Of a DNA stretch of 36,313 bases, positions 6,795 to 16,002 are shown piece by piece (the first letter of the stretch is position 1; the number at the start of each line of letters is the position of its first letter). Origin of the DNA: Bacteroidales bacterium (GTDB lineage: Bacteria; Bacteroidota; Bacteroidia; Bacteroidales; Muribaculaceae); contig JAUNGA010000019.1 in assembly GCA_030524765.1 (NCBI GenBank), forward strand, positions 1-36,313, given 5' to 3'. Under the pieces are notes generated by a model. The model had not been told where the DNA came from, ran no database searches, and worked only from the letters and a program-made list of their open reading frames with translations. A program made the translations under genes and the position numbers.

Positions 6795-7565
6795 ATGGCT
6801 AAGTCAGTGTTTATCACCGGAGGAGCGTCGGGAATAGGCGCGGCGGCCGTGCGGCGATTCGCCGCCGAGGGCTGGCACGTGACCTTTATGGATATCGACG
6901 CACGCGCCGCACGTCAGCTGATCGCCGACGTCGAGAGCCCCGAGCCGGTGTGTTTTGCCGAGGGCTCGACCCGCAACCGCGCCGACATCGAGAGCGCTCT
7001 CGAGCTGGCCGCCGACGAGGCCGGCGGCGTCGACGCCGTATTTGCCAACGCCGGCATCCACCGCAAAAACACCATCATCAATATAACGCCCGACGAGCTG
7101 GGCGAGCTGATACAGACCAATATAGTGGGCACAGTCAACACGCTGCAGGCCTCGATACCGTATCTGGCCAACGCGGCCGACGGTGGCGCAGTGGTCATCA
7201 ACGCTTCAGACCAATGCTTCGTGGGCAAGGGAGGCAACTGCGGCTACGGGCTGACAAAGGGCGCCCTGGGCCAGCTGACTCGCAGCGCGGCCATCGATCT
7301 GGCCCATCTGGGCATACGCGTCAATGCCGTGTGCCCGTCGACGATAGACACGCCGCTGGTCGAACGCTGCTTTGACTTCGTGGCATCGCGGTCGGGCCGC
7401 GTGACGGCCGACGAGCTGCGGCGCGATGAAGACGCCCTCTTCCTGCGCGGACGCATGGGCACCCCCGACGAGGTGGCCTCGTTGGTCTATTTCCTGGCAT
7501 CAGAGCAGGCGTCGTTCTGCACGGGCGGCCTCTACCCCGTGGACGGCGGCCTGACGGCGATGTGA
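6795..7565 (+). CDS. Short-chain dehydrogenase/reductase (classical SDR)
   Basis: 256 aa. An NAD(P)-dependent oxidoreductase with a Rossmann fold. The cofactor motif TGGASGIG is at residues 8-15, the NAG motif near 85-87, and the catalytic set is Ser138, Tyr151 and Lys155 in YGLTK, with the C-terminal motif GGLYPVDGG. An Asp at the end of beta-2 (MDID) suggests NAD preference. The substrate cannot be read from the sequence. The start at 6795 follows a -7 box and places the glycine motif right at the N-terminus; upstream in-frame extension runs through the promoter and is rejected. It is first in a co-directional chain leading to phoH (53-bp gap). Confidence 0.9.
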   Translation: MAKSVFITGGASGIGAAAVRRFAAEGWHVTFMDIDARAARQLIADVESPEPVCFAEGSTRNRADIESALELAADEAGGVDAVFANAGIHRKNTIINITPDELGELIQTNIVGTVNTLQASIPYLANAADGGAVVINASDQCFVGKGGNCGYGLTKGALGQLTRSAAIDLAHLGIRVNAVCPSTIDTPLVERCFDFVASRSGRVTADELRRDEDALFLRGRMGTPDEVASLVYFLASEQASFCTGGLYPVDGGLTAM

Positions 7566-7618
7566 ACATCGAGACGCCCTGCAACGTTAAAAACATACAA
7601 TCATCACGCATAAATTCT

Positions 7619-8617
7619 ATGATCGAACGCATCATTCTGATAGACAACGCCGACCCGGTCAACTTCTACGGCGTAAACAATGCCAACATGCAGCTGATAC
7701 GCAATCTCTTCCCGAAACTGCGCATCGCCGCCCGGGGCTCAGTCATCAAGGTCATCGGCGAAGACTCGGAGACGGCCGAGTTTGAGCGCAAGATCAAAGA
7801 GCTCGAGGACTATACGGCACGGTACAACAAACTGTCAGAAGACGTCATACTCGATATTGTCAAGGGCGAGAATCCGCGCGAGCTCAAGAAAGACAACGTG
7901 ATCATATACGGCATAAACGGCAAACCCATACAAGGCCGCACCCCCAACCAGCAGCGTCTGGTCGAGGAATTTGTCAACAACGATCTGACATTCGCCCTGG
8001 GCCCCGCCGGCACGGGCAAGACCTACATCGCCATCGCCCTGGCCGTGCGCGCGCTCAAGAACAAAGAGGTGCGCAAGATCATCCTCTCGCGTCCGGCTGT
8101 CGAGGCGGGCGAGAAACTCGGATTCCTGCCCGGCGACATGAAAGACAAGATCGACCCCTACCTGCAGCCGCTCTACGACGCGCTCGAAGACATGATTCCG
8201 GCCGTCAAGCTGCGCGAATACATGGAATCGAAGGTCATACAGATCGCTCCGCTGGCCTTTATGCGCGGACGCACGCTCAACGACGCCGTAATCGTGCTCG
8301 ACGAGGCCCAGAACACCACCACCCACCAGATAAAGATGTTTCTCACACGTCTGGGCATGAACGCCAAAATGATCATAACCGGCGACGTGACCCAGATCGA
8401 TCTGCCCCGCTCGACATCGTCGGGCCTGATACGCGCCCTCGACGTGCTCAAGGGCGTCAAGGGCATCGGCCGGGTGGAGTTCGGCAAAAAAGACATCGTG
8501 CGCCACGCGCTGGTGCAACGTATCGTCGAGGCCTACGAACGCGCCGAAAAAGACGAGAAAGACCGCACGGCACCGCCAGCCGCCACGGCTGACAGCGACT
8601 CGGCGGCCACAGATTAA
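7619..8617 (+). CDS. phoH: PhoH family ATPase
   Basis: 332 aa from ATG 7619; a GTG at 7562 would overlap the SDR stop and adds an unlikely N-terminus. The protein has an N-terminal KH-like region with the conserved NNANMQLIRNLFPKL, Walker A GPAGTGKT near residues 128-135 and Walker B VIVLDEAQ near 223-230, followed by the sensor segment MIITGDVTQIDLP. The charged Glu/Lys/Ala tail is variable. PhoH/PhoL proteins are cytoplasmic P-loop NTPases linked to RNA metabolism and ribosome maturation, with the exact role in Bacteroidetes unclear. It lies between the SDR gene and purC (36-bp gap), probably in the same transcript. Confidence 0.92.
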   Translation: MIERIILIDNADPVNFYGVNNANMQLIRNLFPKLRIAARGSVIKVIGEDSETAEFERKIKELEDYTARYNKLSEDVILDIVKGENPRELKKDNVIIYGINGKPIQGRTPNQQRLVEEFVNNDLTFALGPAGTGKTYIAIALAVRALKNKEVRKIILSRPAVEAGEKLGFLPGDMKDKIDPYLQPLYDALEDMIPAVKLREYMESKVIQIAPLAFMRGRTLNDAVIVLDEAQNTTTHQIKMFLTRLGMNAKMIITGDVTQIDLPRSTSSGLIRALDVLKGVKGIGRVEFGKKDIVRHALVQRIVEAYERAEKDEKDRTAPPAATADSDSAATD

Positions 8618-8653
8618 CAACAAAATTCATCAAACCCACCAATCATATCACAG

Positions 8654-9607
8654 ATGCAACAGACTCTCACCACCACAGACTTCCACTTTCCCGGTCAGGA
8701 AAGCCTCTACCACGGCAAAGTGCGCGACGTTTACGACATCAACGGCACCACTCTGGTAATGGTCGCCACCGACCGCATCTCGGCATTTGATGTCGTGCTG
8801 CCCAAGGGCATCCCCTTCAAGGGACAGGTGCTCAATCAGATCGCCGCTTACTTTCTCGACGCGACAGCCGACGAGATACCCAACTGGAAACTCGCCACGC
8901 CCGACCCGATGGTCACCGTCGGCCGACGCTGCGAGGGATTCCGCGTAGAAATGATCATCCGCGGCTATCTGACCGGCAGCGCATGGCGCGAATACGCAGC
9001 CGGCGCCCGCGAGATCTGCGGCGTGAAACTGCCCGACGGCATGCGCGAGAACGAGCGCTTCCCCCACCCGATCATCACCCCCACCACCAAGGCTGACGCA
9101 GGCCACGACCAGAACATCTCGCGCGAGGAAATCATCGCGCAGGGCATCGTGTCGGCCGAAGACTACGAGGTGATGGAACGCTACACCTACAAACTCTTTG
9201 AGATCGGCACCCGCATGGCCGCCGAAAAGGGCCTCATACTGGTCGATACCAAATATGAGTTCGGCAAGCTGGCCGACAAGGTGATACTCATCGACGAGAT
9301 CCACACCCCCGACTCGTCGCGCTACTTCTATGCCGACGGCTATCAGGAGCGCTTCGAGAAAGGCGAGCCCCAGCGCCAGCTCTCAAAGGAATTTGTGCGC
9401 CAGTGGCTCATCGAAAACGGATTCATGGGTCAGCCCGGACAGCAGGTGCCCGAAATGACCGACGAGATCTGCCGCAGCATCTCTGAGCGCTATATCGAGC
9501 TCTACGAGCACGTGACAGGCCGCAAATTCGAGCCCGCAGACTCGACCGACCTCGACCGCCGCATCGAGACCAATGTGCTCGACTGTCTCGCAAACCTCAA
9601 AAACTGA
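8654..9607 (+). CDS. purC: Phosphoribosylaminoimidazole-succinocarboxamide (SAICAR) synthase
   Basis: 317 aa. It joins aspartate to CAIR with ATP to give SAICAR in de novo purine synthesis. Hallmarks: GKVRDVY near residues 22-28, [16 protein letters not shown], the [12 protein letters not shown] segment, and [12 protein letters not shown] with [12 protein letters not shown]. The length matches the longer (about 310 aa) form common in Bacteroidetes. It is followed after only 6 bp by ubiE, so the two are probably co-transcribed. Confidence 0.96.
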   Translation: MQQTLTTTDFHFPGQESLYHGKVRDVYDINGTTLVMVATDRISAFDVVLPKGIPFKGQVLNQIAAYFLDATADEIPNWKLATPDPMVTVGRRCEGFRVEMIIRGYLTGSAWREYAAGAREICGVKLPDGMRENERFPHPIITPTTKADAGHDQNISREEIIAQGIVSAEDYEVMERYTYKLFEIGTRMAAEKGLILVDTKYEFGKLADKVILIDEIHTPDSSRYFYADGYQERFEKGEPQRQLSKEFVRQWLIENGFMGQPGQQVPEMTDEICRSISERYIELYEHVTGRKFEPADSTDLDRRIETNVLDCLANLKN

Positions 9608-9613
9608 GAGCGC

Positions 9614-10354
9614 TTGACGCCCGAGAATATAACACCCTACCGCGACGAGCGCGGCAAGACCGAACAGGTGCGCGAGATGTTCGACAACATCGCGCCCGCC
9701 TACGACGGCCTCAACCGTGCCATGAGTCTCGGCCTCGACCACAGCTGGCGCCGCAAGGCCGTAGCGATGGTCGGGGCCACGGCTCCGGCACACATCGTCG
9801 ACATCGCCACCGGCACTGGCGACTTTGCCATCTCGCTGGCACGAGCCATCCCAGGCGCACACGTCACCGGCATCGACCTGTCAGAGGGAATGATCGCCAT
9901 AGGCACCGACAAGGTGGCCCGCTCCGGACTGGCCGACCGTGTCGGGCTGCGCACAGGCGACTGCCTGGGCGACCACCGCGTGGCCGACGGATCGGCCGAT
10001 GCGGTGACTGTGGCATTCGGCGTGCGCAACTTTGCCCGGCTCGCCGACGGATACCGCTCGATGCTGGCCATGCTGAGGCCGGGCGGCATGCTATGCGTCA
10101 TCGAGCTGTCGACACCCCGCTCGCCGATCGTGCGCCCGTTCTACAATCTATATACCCGTGTCGTCATCCCGGCGATGGGCCGCATAGTGTCGCACGACAG
10201 CCGTGCATACACCTATCTGCCCGAAAGCATCGCCGCCGTCCCTACCGGCGACGATATGCTCGCCCTGATGCGGGACGCCGGATTTGTCAACACAGCATAC
10301 CGTCAGCTCACGCTGGGCGTATGCACCATCTACACAGGCTATCGCCCGACTTGA
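9614..10354 (+). CDS. ubiE/menG: Demethylmenaquinone methyltransferase
   Basis: 246 aa. SAM-dependent C-methylation of demethylmenaquinone, the last step of menaquinone synthesis. Motifs: QVREMFDNIAPAYDGLN at the N-terminus, SAM-binding DIATGTGDFAI, VAFGVRNF, and the C-terminal YTGYRP. The start is TTG at 9614. The first in-frame ATG further down (in REMFDNI) would cut into the conserved N-terminal helix, so TTG is favoured. It sits 6 bp after purC and 2 bp before the DUF3078 gene. Its by-product SAH is a substrate of the nucleosidase encoded further down the same chain. Confidence 0.93.
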   Translation: MTPENITPYRDERGKTEQVREMFDNIAPAYDGLNRAMSLGLDHSWRRKAVAMVGATAPAHIVDIATGTGDFAISLARAIPGAHVTGIDLSEGMIAIGTDKVARSGLADRVGLRTGDCLGDHRVADGSADAVTVAFGVRNFARLADGYRSMLAMLRPGGMLCVIELSTPRSPIVRPFYNLYTRVVIPAMGRIVSHDSRAYTYLPESIAAVPTGDDMLALMRDAGFVNTAYRQLTLGVCTIYTGYRPT

Positions 10355-10356
10355 CT

Positions 10357-11727
10357 ATGAAACATATCGCACTGACCATCATCACAATGCTGGCCGCGCT
10401 GACGGCTCAGGCCCAGGCGCAGTACTTCAAGAGCGCCAAGATAGACCCGCATCCCGTCGAGACTGTCGACGAGATCGAACACTTCGCCGTAGCGGCCGCC
10501 GACTCGGCCGCTGTCATGGCCGACACGGCCGCAATCATAAACGAATATGGCGACTTATACGAGGATCCGTTCCTCGAGCCGATGACAATTCCCGACGTAT
10601 TCTTCATGCCGCCGGTATATACCACCTACCGCTGGAACAATCCCCTGCAGATAGGCGACACCGTATATTCGGGCAACCCTGCCATGCGATGGGTCGAAGA
10701 CAACGAATTGCTCAAGCGGCAGATGATGGACATGCAGTACAACCTGTTTTACAACCGTCCCGACCTCGTACGCTACAATCTGAGCATGCTGCCCGAGGCT
10801 CCCAAGCAGTATCACGCCACGATCAACCCGGCCGACCACACCATCACCATCGTCGAGACCGTCTCGGGGCCCGCCGGCACACTGACCATCACCCCCGAGG
10901 CTATCGAGAAACGCCACTGGATACGCACCTTCACGGCCTCGCTGCAGTTCTCGCAAGCCTATGTGTCGCCCAACTGGTATCAGGGCGGCAACAACAACCT
11001 CAACGCGCTGGCCAATATATATTATAATGTGAAACTCAACCAGGAGTATCACCCCAATCTGCTATTCGAGACCACGGCACAGTATAAACTCGGCGCCAAC
11101 AACGCCCCCGACGACTCGATACATGCCTACAACGTGTCGGAAGACATTTTTCAGATCAACACAACGTTCGGTATCAAGGCGGCTCACCGATGGTACTACT
11201 CGTTCACGGGACAGTTCAAGACCCAGCTGCTCAATTCATACAAGTCAAACACCCACGACCTGAAGGCCTCGCTGCTATCGCCCGGCGAACTCACAGCCGG
11301 TATCGGTATGACATACAACTATGCCAACACCCGCAAGACATTCACCTTTGATGCATCGATAGCACCGCTGTCATACAATCTCAAGACCTGCATCAGCGAC
11401 CGCATCGACCACAGCCTGTATGACATCGAGCCCGACCGCAAGACCGTCAGCAAGTTTGGTTCGAGCGCCGAATTCAAGCTGTTCTGGAAACTGTCCTACA
11501 ACATCGCCTTTACATCGCGTCTGTTCGCCTTCACCGACTACGAATCGTTCCAGGGCGACTGGGAGAATACGCTGGCATTCGAGATCAACCGTTTTCTCAC
11601 CACACAGATCTACGCACATCTGCGCTACGACTCGCGCACACCGCGCGACCCCGACTCAAACTGGCATAAACTGCAGGTAAAAGAGATATTCTCGATCGGT
11701 TTTGCCTATAAATTCTCGTCGATCTGA
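10357..11727 (+). CDS. DUF3078 outer-membrane-type protein
   Basis: 456 aa from ATG 10357, 2 bp after the ubiE stop; a longer in-frame extension overlaps ubiE and is rejected. The signal peptide is MKHIALTIITMLAALTAQAQA. The rest is rich in aromatic, alternating beta-strand stretches such as HWIRTFTASLQFSQAYVSP, NWYQGGNNNLNALANIYY and the C-terminal IFSIGFAYKFSSI ending in an aromatic-rich strand, fitting an outer membrane beta-barrel. DUF3078 proteins are widespread in Bacteroidetes without a fixed function. The stop overlaps the start of the next gene by one base (TGATG). Confidence 0.85.
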   Translation: MKHIALTIITMLAALTAQAQAQYFKSAKIDPHPVETVDEIEHFAVAAADSAAVMADTAAIINEYGDLYEDPFLEPMTIPDVFFMPPVYTTYRWNNPLQIGDTVYSGNPAMRWVEDNELLKRQMMDMQYNLFYNRPDLVRYNLSMLPEAPKQYHATINPADHTITIVETVSGPAGTLTITPEAIEKRHWIRTFTASLQFSQAYVSPNWYQGGNNNLNALANIYYNVKLNQEYHPNLLFETTAQYKLGANNAPDDSIHAYNVSEDIFQINTTFGIKAAHRWYYSFTGQFKTQLLNSYKSNTHDLKASLLSPGELTAGIGMTYNYANTRKTFTFDASIAPLSYNLKTCISDRIDHSLYDIEPDRKTVSKFGSSAEFKLFWKLSYNIAFTSRLFAFTDYESFQGDWENTLAFEINRFLTTQIYAHLRYDSRTPRDPDSNWHKLQVKEIFSIGFAYKFSSI

Positions 11728-12206
11728 TGCGCGCGGCCGCAGTCATAGCAGCCATAGCTCTCGCCTGCATGTCGCTCGCGGCGGCCGATCCGCTCGAGGG
11801 GCGCTGGCAGATCAACGGCGACGGCGCCCTGCTCGACATACGCCAGTCGGCCGAACACGCCGCATCGCTCGAGATAGCATGGTGCGACGGGCCCGACCTG
11901 ACTGTCGCTCCCGGTGCCGTCATCGGCACGGCCACACCGTCGGGAACCCCGGGCGTGTATGACTGCAAGATCGCGCTCGACCCGCGCCCCGACAATCCAT
12001 CGGCGCGGAGAGCCGGCGACTTCCGCCTCACGCTCAAGGGTGCCGACACATTTACGCTCGAGCCCTACCGGCGCAAGCGCTCACTGTCGCTGTGGCGGTG
12101 GCTCCCCTACCTTTTTCGCGTCACAGTCATCAATGAAGACAATCGTCCCGCCGATCTCGATGGCGCCACACGCGTGGGACGCGACCCTCAATTTATCGTG
12201 ATATGA
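11727..12206 (+). CDS. Small secreted protein, DUF2147/lipocalin-like
   Basis: 159 aa. An N-terminal signal peptide (MRAAAVIAAIALACMSLAAA) is followed by PLEGRWQINGDGALLDIRQ, the kind of opening seen in small periplasmic beta-barrels, and by beta-rich segments with a basic stretch YRRKRSLSLWRWLPYLFRV. The GRW motif suggests a DUF2147-like or lipocalin-like fold, which is inference only. It is coupled to the DUF3078 gene by TGATG and to the next gene by ATGA, so the three secreted products probably belong together. Confidence 0.75.
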   Translation: MRAAAVIAAIALACMSLAAADPLEGRWQINGDGALLDIRQSAEHAASLEIAWCDGPDLTVAPGAVIGTATPSGTPGVYDCKIALDPRPDNPSARRAGDFRLTLKGADTFTLEPYRRKRSLSLWRWLPYLFRVTVINEDNRPADLDGATRVGRDPQFIVI

Positions 12207-12685
12207 TCCGCCGCATGCTCACACTGTCGCTCATCATGGCGGCCTGCACGGCCGCCGCACAGAATGCCACCCGGCGTCTGCCACGTCAGGCCAGAGGTGC
12301 CCGTCCGACGGTAGCCGTGGCTGCCGACACCCTGCGTGGCGCCATATGCGACAGCATAGCCGTGGCCGGATTCGACAAGCCTCTGCGTGCGGTGCGCGAG
12401 TCGATGTACATAACCAACCGCAGCACGAGAGCCCTCGACGGCGTAAGGCTCACGATCGACTATCTCGATACCGCCGGCCGACAGATGCACCGCGTCGTGC
12501 GCGACATCGCCGTCGATCTGCCGCCGGCCCAGACACGCCGTGTCGAGATTCCCGCCTTTGACCGCACCGGAGCCCTTTATTACCGCGCCTCGGCATTGCC
12601 ACGCGGCGTACGGCGCGCCACCCCGTTCGACGTTACCGTCAGGGTCGACGCCGTCATTTGTAAACCTGTAAACAATCAACAATGA
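12203..12685 (+). CDS. Secreted protein of unknown function
   Basis: 160 aa. The signal peptide is MIRRMLTLSLIMAACTAAAQ. The mature part has an Arg-rich beginning, then a beta-sandwich-like pattern: MYITNRSTRALDGVRLTIDYLDTAGRQ, a run resembling Ig/FxLYD-like domains that describe additional bonds to another chain. No catalytic motif is seen. ATGA overlaps at both ends tie it to its neighbours. The function is not recognised. Confidence 0.75.
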   Translation: MIRRMLTLSLIMAACTAAAQNATRRLPRQARGARPTVAVAADTLRGAICDSIAVAGFDKPLRAVRESMYITNRSTRALDGVRLTIDYLDTAGRQMHRVVRDIAVDLPPAQTRRVEIPAFDRTGALYYRASALPRGVRRATPFDVTVRVDAVICKPVNNQQ

Positions 12686-13347
12686 AAATAGCCATCATCG
12701 CAGCCATGGGCAAAGAGCTCGACCTGCTGCTGCACCTCATCGACAACCACGCGACAGTCACAATCAACGACTCGGTCTACCACACCGGCACCATAGGCGG
12801 CCGCGAGGTAGTGGCCGTCCGCTCGGGCATAGGCAAGGTAAACGCCGCAGTGGCCACCCTTACCCTGATCGAGAATTTCCATCCGTCGCTGGTCATCAAT
12901 ACAGGCGTCGCCGGAGGCACAGGCCCGGCCAAAATACTCGACGTAGTCATCCCCGACCGCATCGCCTACCATGACGTGTGGTGCGGCCCGGGCACCGAAT
13001 GGGGCCAGGCCGCCGACGCTCCGCTATACTTCGAGTGTCCGCTCGACGCCGACACGGTCGCTTCGCTGGGTGCCCGCCGAGGCCTGCTTGCATCGGGCGA
13101 CATATTCGTGTCGCGGCCCGACGAGGTCAGGCACATTCTCGACCTATATCCCGATGCCGTGGCTGTCGACATGGAGTCGGCCGCCATCGCCCAGGTGTGC
13201 CGGCTCAAGAACGTGCCGTTTGTGTGCGTGCGTGTCATCAGTGACACACCCGGCGCCGCCGACAATATCGCGCAGTACGAAAACTTTTGGGACGACGCCC
13301 CGCGCCACACCTTCGCCACACTGCAGGCTCTCATCGACAGACTTTGA
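12682..13347 (+). CDS. mtnN: 5'-methylthioadenosine/S-adenosylhomocysteine nucleosidase
   Basis: 221 aa. Hydrolyses MTA and SAH (and 5'-deoxyadenosine) to adenine plus the thioribose product, clearing inhibitory by-products of SAM enzymes. Hallmarks: MKIAIIAAMGKE with catalytic Glu12, SGIGKVNAA, VINTGVAGG, the substrate-binding VDMESAAIAQVC near residues 168-179 and VRVISD with the catalytic Asp. It overlaps the preceding gene by ATGA and the following gene by one base (TGATG). Being downstream of ubiE, it can recycle the SAH that enzyme makes. Confidence 0.95.
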   Translation: MKIAIIAAMGKELDLLLHLIDNHATVTINDSVYHTGTIGGREVVAVRSGIGKVNAAVATLTLIENFHPSLVINTGVAGGTGPAKILDVVIPDRIAYHDVWCGPGTEWGQAADAPLYFECPLDADTVASLGARRGLLASGDIFVSRPDEVRHILDLYPDAVAVDMESAAIAQVCRLKNVPFVCVRVISDTPGAADNIAQYENFWDDAPRHTFATLQALIDRL

Positions 13348-14009
13348 TGAAAGACATCCCCGTCATACGCGGCCGCAACTACATAGCATCACTGGTAGCC
13401 GAGGGCGAGCACGTGCATCAGGATTTCAAATTCGTAATCTCTGACGCGCGCAAGATCGCACGCTCGATCTCGGCCTTTGCAAATGCCGACGGCGGACGAC
13501 TGCTGATAGGTGTGAAAGACAACGGCACACTTGCCGGTGTGCGCAACGACGAGGATATATATGTGATCGAGCAGGCGGCCGAGCGATATTGCGACCCGCC
13601 ACAGAATGTCGAGTTCACGGCCTTTCGCATCGATCCGGCGACAGTGGTCATACGCGCGTCGATACCGCAGGCCGCATCTCGCCCCGTACGCGCCCAGGAG
13701 CCTGACGGCAGATGGCGTGCCTACTATCGCGTGGCCGACGAGAATATAGCGGCCCATCCGCTCATGGAGCGGGCCTGGATAGAACGCGAGCGTGGCAGTC
13801 TGACACTGCGTCTCGACGGCGATGCCTCGCGTCTGCTGGCATTGCTGGCCGAATCCGCCGGAGGCCTCGAAGTGCGCGATGTGGCGCTCGGGCTGGCCAT
13901 ATCAGAGCGTCGGGCCGAGAACATGATCGTCAAACTGGCCGCGGCCGGGGTGATTGGCTTTGCCTACCACGCGCCACGGTTCATGATTGTCGCAGGCGAG
14001 GGATTGTGA
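13347..14009 (+). CDS. AlbA_2 (Schlafen-type) domain protein with C-terminal winged helix
   Basis: 220 aa from ATG 13347 (TGATG overlap with mtnN). Residues about 18-130 match the AlbA_2/Schlafen domain: EGEHVHQDFKFVISDARKIA, then ISAFANADGGRLLIGVKDNG and a YYRVADEN segment. Residues about 150-215 look like a winged helix-turn-helix (LEVRDVALGLAISERRAENMIVKL, AAAGVI). Such proteins bind nucleic acid and often act as regulators. The target is unknown. The stop directly abuts the stop of the convergent antiporter gene with no spacer. Confidence 0.85.
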   Translation: MKDIPVIRGRNYIASLVAEGEHVHQDFKFVISDARKIARSISAFANADGGRLLIGVKDNGTLAGVRNDEDIYVIEQAAERYCDPPQNVEFTAFRIDPATVVIRASIPQAASRPVRAQEPDGRWRAYYRVADENIAAHPLMERAWIERERGSLTLRLDGDASRLLALLAESAGGLEVRDVALGLAISERRAENMIVKLAAAGVIGFAYHAPRFMIVAGEGL

Positions 14010-14987
14010 CTACGCGTTGATCACAAGCCACGTCACATAAGCCACATATCCGGCTGTCAGCACGGCGCCCTCGCCACGGGTGATGGTGCGGTGTCCGATA
14101 ATCCAGCCGAAGACCCAGAACAGCACACACGCCACAGTCAGCACCAGCAGGTCGAGATTGCCTATCGACCCGAACGGCAACGGCCTTATCACGGCCGAGC
14201 TGCCCAGCACCAGGAAGATATTGAAGATATTGCTGCCGATCACATTGCCAAGCGCAATGCCCGGCTTGCCCTTGACAGCGGCCGTCACCGATGTCGCCAG
14301 CTCGGGCAGCGAAGTGCCCGCTGCCACGATTGTCAGGCCGATGACGGCGTCGCTCACGCCAAGGCCCGACGCGATGCCCGACGCACCGCTCACAAAGCGG
14401 TCGCCGCCAAACACCAGACCGCCCAGACCGATCAACACCCACAGCACCGACTTGCCCATTGACATGACCGGCTTGCCGGCAGCCTCGCTTTCGGCGCCGG
14501 GATCAGGCAACGCGCCATCCGTTGCTGTCGAGAACGTGTGCCGCATAAAAATCGCGAAAAACAGCAGCAGCAATATGCCGTCTACCCTACTCACCTCATT
14601 GACCGCATCGCCGTCGAGCAGCCGGCCGTTGCCGATGGCCAGCAGAGCCAGTGCCGACAACACCACAAGCGGTATGTCCTTGGTCATGATCGTGCGGTCG
14701 ATCTTCATAGGCATGATCATCGACGTGACGCCTATGATGACAAGCACATTGAATATATTGCTGCCGACGACATTGCCTATGGCCAGCTCGGGGCTGCCGT
14801 GTATGGCCGACACAATGCTTATCACAAGCTCGGGGGCCGACGTACCGAATGCCACGACCGTCAGACCCACAATCAGGTCAGACACGCCACGGCGTCTGGC
14901 GATTGCCGACGCGCCGTCGGTCAGCATATTGGCTCCGAGCATTATCAGTCCGAGCCCCACAATCAGAAATACGATATCGAGCAGCAT
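14010..14987 (-). CDS. Calcium/sodium antiporter (CaCA family, YrbG-like)
   Basis: 325 aa inner membrane protein. It shows the two inverted alpha-repeats of the family, GTSAPELVISIVSA near residues 49-62 and GTSLPELATSVTAA near 210-223, each with an acidic ion-binding Glu, plus GNVVGSNIFN and GNVIGSNIFN, and about ten hydrophobic segments. It exchanges Ca2+ (or a related cation) for Na+ or H+. A -7 box is at 15023-15016. It ends tail to tail against the AlbA_2 gene. Confidence 0.92.
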   Translation of the reverse strand: MLLDIVFLIVGLGLIMLGANMLTDGASAIARRRGVSDLIVGLTVVAFGTSAPELVISIVSAIHGSPELAIGNVVGSNIFNVLVIIGVTSMIMPMKIDRTIMTKDIPLVVLSALALLAIGNGRLLDGDAVNEVSRVDGILLLLFFAIFMRHTFSTATDGALPDPGAESEAAGKPVMSMGKSVLWVLIGLGGLVFGGDRFVSGASGIASGLGVSDAVIGLTIVAAGTSLPELATSVTAAVKGKPGIALGNVIGSNIFNIFLVLGSSAVIRPLPFGSIGNLDLLVLTVACVLFWVFGWIIGHRTITRGEGAVLTAGYVAYVTWLVINA

Positions 14988-15015
14988 GATTCAGATATAT
15001 TTACAGTAGACGGAA

Positions 15016-15023
15016 CAAAGGTA
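15016..15023 (-). promoter_or_regulatory. -7 box for the antiporter gene
   Basis: TACCTTTG on the minus strand, 28 nt before the ATG at 14987, fits TAnnTTTG. The -33 element is not obvious. Confidence 0.5.
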
Positions 15024-15116
15024 CAAAAATTATCATACACCGATAATATTACTTTTAAAAACCTCGACAAGCACGCAATTGTTATAACTGTAACTACAAA
15101 TTGTTACGTTTCGACT

Positions 15117-15986
15117 ATGAATATTCGCTTGTTCTGCACATTAGCCGTTGCTTTTGCACTCTGTCTCGGCGCAGAGGCGCAGACCGCCGACACCGTGGTG
15201 GCCGCAACGCGGATCGTCGCCTTCGACGGCGACAGCACGACGGGCGTGCCCGTCAATATTGATATCAGCGAGGTCGACCTGATTGACGTCGATCTCAGCG
15301 ATATAAAACCGGTACACAAATGGATCAGCCCCTATGCCCTGCCATATACCACTCACTCTACCGGGCAAAACTGGCACCGGATGTGGATCAACACAGCCGT
15401 GCTGTCAAGTGCCTTTGTAGGCACGCTGTTTGTGCTCGAATGCCTGCCCGAGGACGCCACGTCGTGGAACCGCGCGCAGATACAGCAGACACCGCTCTTC
15501 CAGCGGTGGTACCGCAATATTTTCGTACGCAACCCCGAGTGGGACCATGACAATCCCATATTCAACTATGTGCTGCACCCCTATGCCGGCGCCGCCTACT
15601 TTATGGCGGCACGCTCGTGCGGATTCAGCTTCTGGGGCTCGATGCTTTATTCTGCCGCCATATCGACTATCGGATGGGAATTCGGCATCGAGGCATTTAT
15701 GGAGCGCCCGAGTTATCAGGATCTCTTCATCACGCCGGTGGTAGGCAGTCTGCTCGGCGAGCTATGCTATAAAGGCAAGCGAGCCATTGTCAACAACGAC
15801 TACGAGCTGCTCGGCTCATGGTTTCTGGGCCACTTCGTCTGCTTTCTGCTCGACCCGGTCAACGAGGTCATCGATCTCTTCCGCGACAGCCCCACGCGCG
15901 ACCTTGTCAAGCAACGCAAAGCACGCCGTGTCGAGGCGAATCTCGTGCCACGGCCCGACGGATTCGCCCTCACAATAACATTCTGA
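15117..15986 (+). CDS. DUF3943 protein
   Basis: 289 aa from ATG 15117; the longer in-frame extension runs through the divergent promoter region and the antisense strand of the antiporter and is rejected. The signal peptide is MNIRLFCTLAVAFALCLGAEAQ. The DUF3943 core is clear: HDNPIFNYVLHPYAGAAYFMAARSCG near residues 155-180, STIGWEFGIEAFMERPSYQDLFITP with the conserved PSxQDL and TPVVGSLLGELCY. There are hydrophobic segments consistent with membrane association. The family is common in Bacteroidetes and proteobacteria with unknown function. The stop is 16 bp from the convergent aroQ stop. Confidence 0.85.
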   Translation: MNIRLFCTLAVAFALCLGAEAQTADTVVAATRIVAFDGDSTTGVPVNIDISEVDLIDVDLSDIKPVHKWISPYALPYTTHSTGQNWHRMWINTAVLSSAFVGTLFVLECLPEDATSWNRAQIQQTPLFQRWYRNIFVRNPEWDHDNPIFNYVLHPYAGAAYFMAARSCGFSFWGSMLYSAAISTIGWEFGIEAFMERPSYQDLFITPVVGSLLGELCYKGKRAIVNNDYELLGSWFLGHFVCFLLDPVNEVIDLFRDSPTRDLVKQRKARRVEANLVPRPDGFALTITF

Positions 15987-16002
15987 CTCGCCGAACGGGC
16001 TC

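Noticed and set aside
10093-10356. Upstream extension of the DUF3078 frame
   Set aside because: It overlaps ubiE entirely; ATG 10357 gives a proper signal peptide.
14538-15116. Upstream extension of the DUF3943 frame
   Set aside because: Antisense to the antiporter gene; ATG 15117 starts a signal peptide.
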